A stretch of DNA of 60,249 nucleotides from Bdellovibrionales bacterium (GTDB taxonomy: Bacteria > Bdellovibrionota > UBA1018 > CAIMNF01): NCBI GenBank assembly GCA_947372355.1, contig CANBTI010000009.1:1-60249 (forward strand), read 5' to 3'. Positions 43,915 to 52,250 of this stretch are shown piece after piece (the stretch's first letter is position 1; each line of letters begins with the position of its first letter). The position numbers and the translations under genes are program-made. The notes beneath the pieces are model-generated. The model was given only the letters and a program-made list of their open reading frames with translations, was not told where the DNA came from and searched no databases.

Positions 43915-46660
43915 CGTCTTTGCCCTCCTTGGCAATTCCATCTAACGCCTTCTGCGCTAAATTTTTCCAAACATCATCATCCTGACTCTGTTTAATTTTT
44001 TCAAGTGATCCGGCTGCAGTGAGTTTTGATCCGCGTCCTCCATCTTTTAACAATGCGTGTGCATGTGCATAAAGAACGTGATTTCCTCCTATTTTATTTT
44101 CTATCGCTTCGCCGTAAAGAGCAACAGCTTCCTTCCATTTTTGTTGAAGTTCGAGCTGTTCTCCCTCTGAAGTATAGAGATAGGAAACTGACGGAACGTT
44201 TGAAAAGTGGCGATACTCAAAAGAAGGTTGATCCTTCTCCGTCAATTTAGACGCTATTAACCTTGATTCATGAAAATACTTGGCAGATTGTGAAGAATCA
44301 TTCATTTTCTTAGCTAATTCACCCAAAAATGCCCAAATTTGGGATTTTGAGTAAGCACTAACTGTGCCAATCTTAGGAATTAAGTTTTTTGCTGTTTCAT
44401 AAGCTTTTTCATCATTTCCAGAATCTTTAAAGAAAAGCGCCTTCATTAAATCACGTTCAAGTGAAAGTTTGGATAGATCTCTGATGGTTGAAACTTTTTC
44501 CAAAAATAGTGCTGCTTGTTTTTCATCTTTTAGATCAAACGAATCGCCATTCCAAATTGATTTTGCTTCAACAAAAAAACGTTCTTCTTGCTCATTGCTG
44601 CTATCTAAAAATAATGATTTTTGAATATCATTAGCAACACTTTTTAATTCAATCTCATCTCCACTTCGGTATGGCTCGATTAATTTTAAAGCAAGTGTTG
44701 TTAGTTTTTTATCTGCTGCAAATCGAGCAATTTTAAGTCGCATTTCATCACTAATTGGATCATATGTAGGAGGTGGTAAATAATCTCCATACTTTTCATA
44801 AATAGCAATTGCACCATAATAATTTTTAACACTTAATTGATTTTCTAGAAGGCGTTTTACCCCACCCACCATTCCGCGTTCAATCATTTTTCTAGCTTCA
44901 ATTGAAGGGTTTTCTCGTAATTGCTGCAAACCTCTTTGAATCGCTTTTTCATCTTGTTCAAAGGAAAGAAGAGTTCGAACTTCAGTGAGTGCAATCAATT
45001 CGTTCAGGGTTGTGGAATAAAAAGAAGTTGGATCTTCGATGTTTTTAACTTCATTAGAATTGAGGTAACGAATTGAACTACTCAATTCAAAACCACCATG
45101 TTTTCCACATGGCAACATTCTGAGTCGTGCAATCACTGCCCCGGGGGTCATCGGATATTGATTTACGGTTTCAGTAAAGTTTTTTTCTGAATCTGCAGGA
45201 TGATTAATAGATCTAATTTCAGCGATTCGCAAACTAGCCTTCCAAGCTGCAGGTTGTGATCTTGCAATCGCGAGGTATTTTAAAAAACTTTCTTCGGCTT
45301 TTCCGTACTCTTCCAATTGAAAAAATGATTCCGCTAAATTCATATACACATGAGGATATTGAGCCATTCCATCTGTATTTTTTTGAATGATTGAACTATA
45401 AGTTTGAATCGCTTGAGCGTATTGATTTCTGTTAAAGTACAAATCACCTAGTTTAAAAGCCACTTCGGTTCTAATTTGTGCCTTACCTGCATTCTTTTGA
45501 AGCCATTCATACTCTACACGAGCTTGATCGTATTGCCTGATTTGATATAAACATTCAGCAGCGCCATAGCGAAACAGCCAAATCAACGGATGATTGGGCA
45601 AATCTTTTTGAATTTTTAAAAATGAATCTAGAGCACTTAGCCACTCTTCTTTTCTGAAGGATTGAACAGCAAGAAAAGCGGTACATTGTAAACCCACTTC
45701 TGTTCCTACTACTCTTTTAGATAATTCTTGAATCAGTGCTCGTCCTTGATCATAAAGCTCAAGCCGATAATAAGAACTCGCTTTTAAAAAATCCATCTCC
45801 GTCAGAAACTTTGAATTTGGATATTCTTTGCTTAAAAAATCAATCGTTTTTACCACCAGAGCATGTTTGTTTTCGCGTGAAAGCTTCAGGGCCAATCGAA
45901 CCATCTGCTCTTCTTCATTCTTGCCGGGTGGTTCTTTATAAACAAAACCATGATCAGGAATAAATTCAGGAAAATAGGTATTTAAATTAACAACAGGATG
46001 TTCGGCACGATATTTAATCCAAAGAGTATTTTCACGATCCAGGGGTGTTTCACAAAATTTAAGTGAATTTCTAGATTCATCTATTCTTTTTTGTCTCAAA
46101 GCTCTTTTATCTGAGTCTTTTTTAAGTATTTCGTCCTTAAGTTTAGTTGTGTTTTTAGAGTCTTGGATTTTTCTCATTTTTTCGGCTTCAACTAAAGTTG
46201 GGCCTTTTTTATACCAAAAATCTACAATGAATTTTCCTTTTTCTTTTTGGTGAAAATCAAAGTGCTCCATGGCTGCCTTAGAAAGGGCGTCTTTACCAGT
46301 TGGAAATGAATATTTACCCGAAATGATCAACTCAGAATCTTTTTCTTTTGCTTCTAATTTTGAAATTCTTGGATCTTTAATTTTAGAAAGATAACGATTG
46401 AAATCAGCTTCACCACCAAAGGCAACTCCAATATCTAATAAGGTAGCTGCGGGAATGTGCAATTCAAAACCTGTAGCACGTTCTTGAATCGTGGGCTTAA
46501 ATGAATCATCTAACGAAATACTAAGGCGACTGAAGGAAGATTGATGTTGAACACTTAAAGAGTCGCTATCTCCATTAGAGATAGCATCAGCAGAGTAAGC
46601 GTAAGACAACATGGAACCGCATCCAGCGGCGATCATGAATATGATCTTCAAAGCACTCAC
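43895..46660 (-). CDS. Large periplasmic TPR protein at head of flagellar operon
   Basis: A 921-residue secreted protein: signal peptide (about 1-24, ending SYAYSA), a beta-rich N-terminal domain (about 35-160), a charged helical linker, then tetratricopeptide-type repeats over most of the rest (for example AFKLGDLYFNRNQYAQAIQT and VYMNLAESFFQLEEYGKAEE near 400-460). GTG start with ribosome site GGAAGGGA. It overlaps the regulator gene by 20 bases and is the first gene of the block. Beta domain plus TPRs resembles PflA of epsilonproteobacterial flagellar motors, but this is shape and context only. Confidence 0.72.
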   Translation of the reverse strand: MSALKIIFMIAAGCGSMLSYAYSADAISNGDSDSLSVQHQSSFSRLSISLDDSFKPTIQERATGFELHIPAATLLDIGVAFGGEADFNRYLSKIKDPRISKLEAKEKDSELIISGKYSFPTGKDALSKAAMEHFDFHQKEKGKFIVDFWYKKGPTLVEAEKMRKIQDSKNTTKLKDEILKKDSDKRALRQKRIDESRNSLKFCETPLDRENTLWIKYRAEHPVVNLNTYFPEFIPDHGFVYKEPPGKNEEEQMVRLALKLSRENKHALVVKTIDFLSKEYPNSKFLTEMDFLKASSYYRLELYDQGRALIQELSKRVVGTEVGLQCTAFLAVQSFRKEEWLSALDSFLKIQKDLPNHPLIWLFRYGAAECLYQIRQYDQARVEYEWLQKNAGKAQIRTEVAFKLGDLYFNRNQYAQAIQTYSSIIQKNTDGMAQYPHVYMNLAESFFQLEEYGKAEESFLKYLAIARSQPAAWKASLRIAEIRSINHPADSEKNFTETVNQYPMTPGAVIARLRMLPCGKHGGFELSSSIRYLNSNEVKNIEDPTSFYSTTLNELIALTEVRTLLSFEQDEKAIQRGLQQLRENPSIEARKMIERGMVGGVKRLLENQLSVKNYYGAIAIYEKYGDYLPPPTYDPISDEMRLKIARFAADKKLTTLALKLIEPYRSGDEIELKSVANDIQKSLFLDSSNEQEERFFVEAKSIWNGDSFDLKDEKQAALFLEKVSTIRDLSKLSLERDLMKALFFKDSGNDEKAYETAKNLIPKIGTVSAYSKSQIWAFLGELAKKMNDSSQSAKYFHESRLIASKLTEKDQPSFEYRHFSNVPSVSYLYTSEGEQLELQQKWKEAVALYGEAIENKIGGNHVLYAHAHALLKDGGRGSKLTAAGSLEKIKQSQDDDVWKNLAQKALDGIAKEGKDDVEKRK

Positions 46661-46820
46661 TCCCTTCCTTGGCAGTGTTTATTGCTGTTTTTATTGAATC
46701 AAACAGCAGTGGGCATTTTTTTACCCGGTACCTATTACCTATTGTGGCAGATTTTGCAGCCCTCGGGCAATGAAAGTTTTCGCATTTTTTCAAAATTTCT
46801 GATAATTTTTAATTATCTCA
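46661..46820. promoter_or_regulatory. Divergent region between the flagellar and Mla operons
   Basis: Must hold promoters for the TPR-led flagellar operon (minus) and the lipoprotein-mla operon (plus). A 10-base inverted repeat with one wobble (ATTGCTGTTT at 46681-46690, AAACAGCAGT at 46701-46710) lies close to the flagellar side. A short tandem repeat, TACCTAT twice, occurs near 46730. No clear sigma-70 pair could be fixed by eye. Confidence 0.35.
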
Positions 46821-47387
46821 ATGAAATCATTTTATTACACGATAACTGTTGTTTTTTTGTCACTCACCCTGAACACAGCCTGTAGTGTAAGCAAACTACT
46901 GGTGGGACAAGTGGATCCTGTCGATCAAAAATCGAGTTCAATTAAAGTCATCCCTGTTGAAAGCATTAGTCCGAGCTGGAGTAGAATTGATATTTCGGAA
47001 AATTCAATCGTAGCCAACGAAATGCCGGATCGGGCATGGCAATCCACCAAAACGGCTTCAGTCATCTCACTAAATTCTGCTTGTCGACAAATCAATGACG
47101 AAGCTCAAAACTTTTCTGAAATGGGTCCAAAACAAATCACTGCTGATCTTCTTTCTCAATGGAGTGAGGTTGAAAACAAAAGTGAAAGAGATCTCACCAT
47201 CTCTGGCTTTCCTGCTTTTGAAACGACGGCTGAAGGAATTTATTTTAATCGAAAAAGAAAGTTTCAAACTGTGGTCGTCAAAACACCAACGTGTGTTTAT
47301 GATTTAATTTTTCTCAGTACTACTAAAAGTTTCAATCAAGATCTTGTAACCTTTCATCAATTCCGTGATAAACTCATCATTAAGTGA
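46821..47387 (+). CDS. Lipoprotein at head of the mla operon
   Basis: A 188-residue predicted lipoprotein with lipobox LNTAC (lipidated Cys about residue 21). The rest is a small soluble domain with a second Cys pair (SACRQI, TPTCVYDL). No family recognised. Its TGA overlaps the mlaE GTG by four bases, so it is co-translated with the Mla transporter and is probably a partner of it, though it does not resemble MlaA. Confidence 0.72.
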   Translation: MKSFYYTITVVFLSLTLNTACSVSKLLVGQVDPVDQKSSSIKVIPVESISPSWSRIDISENSIVANEMPDRAWQSTKTASVISLNSACRQINDEAQNFSEMGPKQITADLLSQWSEVENKSERDLTISGFPAFETTAEGIYFNRKRKFQTVVVKTPTCVYDLIFLSTTKSFNQDLVTFHQFRDKLIIK

Positions 47388-48187
47388 GCTTAGAAAAAAT
47401 CTCTTATCGTTTAGGAATTGAACAATCCCTTTCTAGATCCATCTCTTTTGCAGGTGGCTTCTCCAACCTTACTTACATCACTTTAAAAGAACTTTTCGCT
47501 TTGCCTTTTCCTACCAAGCTCGTGATTGAACAAATTCAAGCTATAGGCGTTCAATCGTTTTTTTTAGTATTGATCACCGGATTAGCAACTGGATCAGTTA
47601 TGGCCCTTCAATTCGGAGAAGGACTTGCCCGATTCGGAGGAACACTCTATGTTCCAAAACTAACTTCACTAGCAATTCTTCGCGAAATGGGCCCAGTTTT
47701 CACGAGTCTTTTGGTAGCAGGTAGAATTGGATCTGGGATGGCTTCTGAAATTGCGTCTATGAAGGTCACTCAACAAATTGATGCGATTCGAGCACTTGGC
47801 ACTTCACCCACTCAAAAAATTGTGATTCCGCGCTTAATTGCGTGTTTAATTGCCCTCCCACTTCTTACCTTGTTTGGTGATTATGTGAGTTTGTTTGGAG
47901 CCATGCTGATTTCAAAGACAGAACTCAATATTGATTTTAGTTTTTTTGTAGCAAAAGCCCTTCAAACCATCACCTTTACCGATCTCATTACTGGTCTTGC
48001 AAAAACGGTGGTATTTGCATTTTTCATAGCGATTGCTTCTTGCTGGAAAGGTTTGAATACCGAGGGTGGAACCGAAGGTGTCGGCCGCACCACCACTTGG
48101 GTTGTGGTCACCAGTTCAATTTTCATCATGATTGCAGATTTCTTTTTAACAAAATTTTTCTTTCTCACGGTTTATCCAAAATATTAA
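47384..48187 (+). CDS. mlaE: Mla-type lipid ABC transporter permease MlaE
   Basis: Inner-membrane permease of an MCE phospholipid transport complex. The 267-residue protein has an amphipathic start, five to six hydrophobic segments and the MlaE family motifs (LAILREMGPVFTSLLVAGRI, then ASEIASMKVTQQIDAIRALG). GTG start overlapping the lipoprotein gene. Its stop overlaps the mlaF ATG by one base. Confidence 0.94.
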   Translation: MSLEKISYRLGIEQSLSRSISFAGGFSNLTYITLKELFALPFPTKLVIEQIQAIGVQSFFLVLITGLATGSVMALQFGEGLARFGGTLYVPKLTSLAILREMGPVFTSLLVAGRIGSGMASEIASMKVTQQIDAIRALGTSPTQKIVIPRLIACLIALPLLTLFGDYVSLFGAMLISKTELNIDFSFFVAKALQTITFTDLITGLAKTVVFAFFIAIASCWKGLNTEGGTEGVGRTTTWVVVTSSIFIMIADFFLTKFFFLTVYPKY

Positions 48188-48945
48188 TGGCAAACGAAAA
48201 TTCAGCAACTGAGCCAGCACTACGAATTAAAGACATTTACAAAAGTTTTGGAACCAAACAGGTTCACAAAGGCGTTTCCTTTGATCTTAAAAAAGGCGAA
48301 ATATTAGGCTTATTTGGTGGTTCAGGAACAGGAAAAAGTGTGGTCTTACGATCTATCATTGGATTAGAGCATCCAGATAAAGGTGAGATCATTTTTGAAA
48401 ATAAAAATTTAGTTGAACTGAGTGAAAAAGAACTCTTCGAAGTGCGCACCAAAATTGGCTACGTATTTCAAAATGGGGCTCTTTTTGATTCACTCACCGT
48501 TGAAGAAAATCTGGCTTACCCCCTTAAAGCTCACTCTAATTTAAGTGATGAAGAAACTCATACTAAAGTAAATCACATGCTTGAATTGGTGGATATGAAG
48601 GGCTCCAATCTTTTGCTACCTAATGAACTATCAGGCGGGATGCAAAAACGTGCAGGACTCGCCAGAGCCATTATTTTAGAACCAAAAATCATTCTTTTTG
48701 ATGAGCCAACCGCAGGACTTGACCCGGTGAACACCGAGCGTTTATTGAATAATATTTTAGAATTTAAAAAGAAAGGCATGACAGGGATTTTTGTGACTCA
48801 TGATATTCCTGCAGCTTTTAAGATTTGTGATCGAATTGCTATTTTATACGAAGGAAAAATTGAACTGATTCTCACGCCTGATGAAATGAAGGCCTCGAGT
48901 GATCCGTTAGTAAAATCGTTTACGACAGGAGCCCATATCCGATGA
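48187..48945 (+). CDS. mlaF: Mla-type ABC ATPase MlaF
   Basis: ATPase of the Mla complex, 252 residues from ATG 48187. Walker A GGSGTGKSV near 44, Q-loop YVFQNGALFDSLTV, signature LSGGMQKRAGLARAI near 148, Walker B ILFDEPTAGLDPV near 170 and a switch His in FVTHDIPA. A longer in-frame start at 48040 would lie inside mlaE and produces no conserved sequence, so it is rejected. Confidence 0.95.
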   Translation: MANENSATEPALRIKDIYKSFGTKQVHKGVSFDLKKGEILGLFGGSGTGKSVVLRSIIGLEHPDKGEIIFENKNLVELSEKELFEVRTKIGYVFQNGALFDSLTVEENLAYPLKAHSNLSDEETHTKVNHMLELVDMKGSNLLLPNELSGGMQKRAGLARAIILEPKIILFDEPTAGLDPVNTERLLNNILEFKKKGMTGIFVTHDIPAAFKICDRIAILYEGKIELILTPDEMKASSDPLVKSFTTGAHIR

Positions 48946-49769
48946 AAGATGATGAAAAGAGAATAGAAAAAAAAGTAGGTGTATTTGTATTGGTAGGGTT
49001 ATCCCTCGCCTTGCTCGCCTTACTAGTGCTCGGTGGAAAACAAAGTATTTTTGCTTCTGTGAATCATTACACCACTCACTTTAACAAAGTAGATGGATTA
49101 GTGAGTGGCGCAAAAATCACTCTAGGCGGATTGCAAGTGGGCACAGTCAGTCAAGTTGAACTTGATCCTAACACTCGTGATATCAAGGTGAGCTTTGCCA
49201 TTGAGAAAAAATTTGCAGAGTGGATCAGAAAAGACTCGAGCATTGAGATCGTTACTCAAGGCGTACTAGGAGATAAATATTTATCCATCATTACTGGGGA
49301 TCTGAACCAACCAATCATTGAAAATAATGGCGAAATCTCACAAGGTGCAAGTAAGGATTTTTCAATGTTAGTGAGTTCCAGTGAAAAACTCATGGAAAAA
49401 CTTACGGTCACCGCTGAAAGTTTTGATAGAATTCTCACTACCTTCAACAAAGGCAATCGGGCAGATCAAATTTTCCAAGGATTTGCTACTACCTCAAAAA
49501 ACATGGCTGATATCACTACCAAACTAAATGGGGAAATGAGCCAACTCAAAATTAAAAGCGCACTCAATCATCTTGATTCTATTTTGGAAAAAATTGATCA
49601 CGGAAAAGGCACCGTGGGTGCTTTCATCAATGATCCAGCGCTTTACGATGATGCAAAGGCATTGGTCGGGCAAGTTAACCGTAACCGCATTGTTCGTAAC
49701 TTGATTCGTCAAACGATTAAAGATAACAAATCTAAAAATCCAGGAGATCCTGAAAAAGATCCGGAATAG
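48942..49769 (+). CDS. mlaD: MCE-domain lipid-binding protein MlaD
   Basis: Substrate-binding protein of the Mla complex. The 275-residue protein has an N-terminal membrane anchor (about 11-32) and one MCE domain (about 40-120: FNKVDGLVSGAKITLGGLQV, EIVTQGVLGDKYLSI). A C-terminal helical region of about 150 residues follows. ATGA overlap with mlaF. No MlaC-type periplasmic carrier follows. Confidence 0.93.
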   Translation: MKDDEKRIEKKVGVFVLVGLSLALLALLVLGGKQSIFASVNHYTTHFNKVDGLVSGAKITLGGLQVGTVSQVELDPNTRDIKVSFAIEKKFAEWIRKDSSIEIVTQGVLGDKYLSIITGDLNQPIIENNGEISQGASKDFSMLVSSSEKLMEKLTVTAESFDRILTTFNKGNRADQIFQGFATTSKNMADITTKLNGEMSQLKIKSALNHLDSILEKIDHGKGTVGAFINDPALYDDAKALVGQVNRNRIVRNLIRQTIKDNKSKNPGDPEKDPE

Positions 49770-49808
49770 TTCTTATCTAAAAACCGGGAATTTTGTTAAG
49801 ATTAAGAG

Positions 49809-50699
49809 ATGAAAACTTCTCTTTTGATCTTAACTGCATTCAGTCTTTTACCCTTTAGCACCACTCACGCTGCACAAAAAAAGTTAGCCAACACAGATCT
49901 TTGTTCGCAATTCACCATCATCTCCCATCGTGGCCTATCAGGGCTATTTCCAGAGGAATCAAAACCTGCTTATCTGGCAGCTGCGGATCTTGGAACTGAC
50001 TATCTCGAAATGGATGTCCATCGCACCAAAGACAACATTCTCATTGTGAATCACGATAACAGCTTTGCACGCACCACCAACATCAGTTCAATTTTCCCAG
50101 AGCGTGTGAATGATCTCATCTCTACTTTCACTTTTGATGAAATTTCAAAACTCAGTAACAAAGGGGTTCCAATTCTAAAACTTGAAGATGTGATTAACAT
50201 CGCTATTTTGCACCCACTTCATCCAGGACTCTACATTGAAAGTAAATCACCTGAGTTATACCCTGGTGTTGAAAAACAAATGATCGACCTACTGGAATCA
50301 AAGGGAGCATTTAAAACCGTGAAAGTTTACTTTCAATCTTTTGATCTGGAGAGCATCAAACGGTTTAAAGAATTGCGCCCTGAGATCCCTCGCTTGTATC
50401 TTACCGACGCACCCTACTCTACTTTAACAAAAGTTGAAATTCCCTTAGCTGTTCAATATGCAAACGGAATCGGCCCAAATTTAGGTGTGATCAAATCAAA
50501 CAAACTCGATGCATTCTTATCCTTGGTTCATCAATCCAAACTCATTGTTCACTTTTGGACCGTAGACGACCAAAACTTAATGAAAGTTTTGATCAATGCT
50601 CATGCAGATGGAATCTTCACTAACCGCACAGATTTACTGGTGGAAGCATGCGGAAGACTCAACAAACCTGAAATCACAAAAATGCTTTCACGTTATTAA
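49809..50699 (+). CDS. Secreted glycerophosphodiester phosphodiesterase
   Basis: Hydrolyses glycerophosphodiesters such as phospholipid head groups. The 296-residue precursor has a signal peptide (cut after STTHA) and a GDPD domain with the catalytic histidine motif ISHRG (near 40), YLEMDVHRTKDN, VNHD, and the late HFWTVDD segment. It lies 39 bases after mlaD, so phospholipid turnover may be linked to the transporter, by inference only. Confidence 0.9.
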   Translation: MKTSLLILTAFSLLPFSTTHAAQKKLANTDLCSQFTIISHRGLSGLFPEESKPAYLAAADLGTDYLEMDVHRTKDNILIVNHDNSFARTTNISSIFPERVNDLISTFTFDEISKLSNKGVPILKLEDVINIAILHPLHPGLYIESKSPELYPGVEKQMIDLLESKGAFKTVKVYFQSFDLESIKRFKELRPEIPRLYLTDAPYSTLTKVEIPLAVQYANGIGPNLGVIKSNKLDAFLSLVHQSKLIVHFWTVDDQNLMKVLINAHADGIFTNRTDLLVEACGRLNKPEITKMLSRY

Positions 50700-50740
50700 T
50701 TACTATCTTAACCATAACTGAATGCACCTAGCATCACAAA

Positions 50741-50753
50741 GGTGTCAGACACC
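50741..50753. repeat. GGTGTCAGACACC palindrome
   Basis: A perfect 13-base palindrome (GGTGTC-A-GACACC) 41 bases after the GDPD stop, in noncoding sequence. A degenerate relative (GGTGTCTTACACT) is at 13729-13741 between gspN and the lipoprotein gene. Short palindromes of this kind can be dispersed extragenic repeats; two sites in one window do not prove that. Confidence 0.35.
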
Positions 50754-50769
50754 GATTAGGAAATAAAAA

Positions 50770-50799
50770 AAGGCCCTGTTGGATCACCAACAGGGCCTT
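50770..50799 (-). terminator. Hairpin terminator of the 50829-51794 regulator
   Basis: A perfect 13-base stem (AAGGCCCTGTTGG with CCAACAGGGCCTT, 4-base loop). On the minus strand it is followed by eight T residues, the classical Rho-independent form, 30 bases after the regulator stop. On the plus strand the tail is not T-rich, so it serves mainly the minus strand. Confidence 0.9.
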
Positions 50800-50828
50800 C
50801 GACTTAACACGCTATAAAATAACTCAGA

Positions 50829-51794
50829 TTACTCTTGGCTTCCAGATCCCATATTTCTCATATCTTGAGAAGTTTTGAGAGGAGTGATCATTCCACGTTT
50901 GCGAAGTTTTTCCACAAGAGTAGTACGATTCAATCCAAGAAGCATAGATGCACGGTTTTTGTTACCGTTCGTGCGAGCTAAAGCTTGATCCACAAGGTGG
51001 TTTTCGAAAGCAGAAACAACTGCTTTTAAATCCAATCCTTTTTCAGGCAAAAACATGCGTGGGAAATCAAGATCAGCTGTTGCGCCGAAACCAATTTGTG
51101 CAGATTGAGTTGTTTGGTAGATCTTAGCAGGAATATCGTTTGCTTCGATGATTCCAGTGCCTTTCATGATCACTAAACGCTCAATTACATGCTCAAGTTC
51201 GCGAGCATTTCCTGGCCAAGTGTAGCTAGTGAATGCATCCAAAGCTTCTGCACTTGGAGTAGCAGAAACGCTTGAACCAGTAAGTTTATTGTATTTCTCA
51301 ATGTAAGTGCGAACTAACATTGGGATTTGAGCTACGCGATCACGTAGAGAAGGTACGTTCAAAGATACGAAAGAAATTTTCGCGAATAAATCTGAACGGA
51401 AAAGTTTTTCTGAAACTAGTGTTTGAAGAGAAGCACTAGAAGAAGCAATTACACGTACTGGGTAATTGTTTTGAACTAACTTAGCTTGAAGGTGAAGTGG
51501 GAGTTCGTTGATTTCTTCGAAATAAACAGAACCGCCTACTGAAGTTTCCATTTTAGATTGGAATTCAGATTCAAGAACTTCACCGCTTAATGCGCAGTTA
51601 ATTACTGAAAAGTTTTTAGCAGAACGAGAAGAACGGTTGTGAATGATACGAGCAATGATTTCTTTGCCTGTTCCAACTTCACCTGTAATTAATACACCTT
51701 GTTCTGTTGTCGCTGCTTTTTCAATTAATGAAGAATCTTCCGCTGTGATACCTGCAGAAAATGCCGATTGAATAGGGTTTTGGGTCTCTAACAT
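50829..51794 (-). CDS. Second bEBP-like AAA+ regulator lacking the GAFTGA loop
   Basis: A 321-residue regulator without a receiver domain. Walker A is GEVGTGKE (near 37), sensor II YTWPGNAREL, and the C-terminus has a Fis-type HTH (NKNRASMLLGLNRTTLVEKL). As in 42985-43914, the GAFTGA loop is deleted (EVLESEFQSKMETSVGGSV). Walker B is YFEEI (Asp to Glu) and the second arginine finger is Lys (FRSDLFAKI). ATG 51794 is chosen because GGAAGGAG lies about 8 bases upstream; an earlier ATG at 51848 has no such site. Monocistronic with its own terminator. Confidence 0.82.
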   Translation of the reverse strand: MLETQNPIQSAFSAGITAEDSSLIEKAATTEQGVLITGEVGTGKEIIARIIHNRSSRSAKNFSVINCALSGEVLESEFQSKMETSVGGSVYFEEINELPLHLQAKLVQNNYPVRVIASSSASLQTLVSEKLFRSDLFAKISFVSLNVPSLRDRVAQIPMLVRTYIEKYNKLTGSSVSATPSAEALDAFTSYTWPGNARELEHVIERLVIMKGTGIIEANDIPAKIYQTTQSAQIGFGATADLDFPRMFLPEKGLDLKAVVSAFENHLVDQALARTNGNKNRASMLLGLNRTTLVEKLRKRGMITPLKTSQDMRNMGSGSQE

Positions 51795-52001
51795 GATAAA
51801 CTCCTTCCGTGAGTTTTTTTGTTTTTTAATCTGATTTTCAAAAGTCATTTCATCCTTTGACTCTTGAGCGTGTCAGCCAATAATAGGGTAAGGCATTAAT
51901 TGGCGCACTGTCAAAAACTTTTCTTAAAAAAAATACAATGACATGGAGTAAGTCTGGCGGTTTTTGGAATTGCTTAGCAATTACAAAGTGTTATAAAAAT
52001 A
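51795..52001 (-). other. Intergenic region upstream of the second regulator
   Basis: This 207-base AT-rich gap should hold the regulator promoter and the 3' end of the metK transcript. The only structure I see is a short inverted repeat, AATTGC-tta-GCAATT (51968-51982), which lacks a T-tract on the minus strand and is therefore a weak terminator candidate at best. Confidence 0.3.
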
Positions 52002-52238
52002 CTACACAAAGTGCGTGTATGCAAAAAAATTAAGACTCGCCAACTCTTTTGCCCATTGTTCAGCGTTACGATCACCTCGGTAGTAAACCCAAAGACCAAT
52101 ACTTGCTAAAAAAAGAAGAGCAACGAATGCAATCATGATCCACTTTTTGCCTTTTCTTCGCATATTTCGTGCGAATTCTAACAAAATGTAAGCCATGCAT
52201 GCAGCCAGAATTGGATAGATACGAATGAAAAGTACCAT
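52002..52238 (-). CDS. Small two-helix membrane protein
   Basis: A 78-residue protein with two hydrophobic segments (about 2-22, and 33-52: WIMIAFVALLFLASIGLWVY) separated by a basic loop (RNMRRKGKK). The C-terminus is soluble. It starts 12 bases after the metK stop on the same strand and is probably co-transcribed. Unknown function. Two overlapping frames in this area look like shadows of metK. Confidence 0.6.
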   Translation of the reverse strand: MVLFIRIYPILAACMAYILLEFARNMRRKGKKWIMIAFVALLFLASIGLWVYYRGDRNAEQWAKELASLNFFAYTHFV

Positions 52239-52250
52239 TGGAATTCCCTA

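Noticed and set aside
46669-46686. Sigma-54-like TTGGCA ... TTGCT sequence on the plus strand upstream of the Mla operon
   Set aside because: The GG to GC spacing is 13 bases rather than the required 12, and the region overlaps the ribosome site of the opposite gene.
48040-48186. N-terminal extension of MlaF
   Set aside because: It lies wholly inside mlaE, encodes no conserved sequence, and ATG 48187 overlaps the mlaE stop as expected for coupling.
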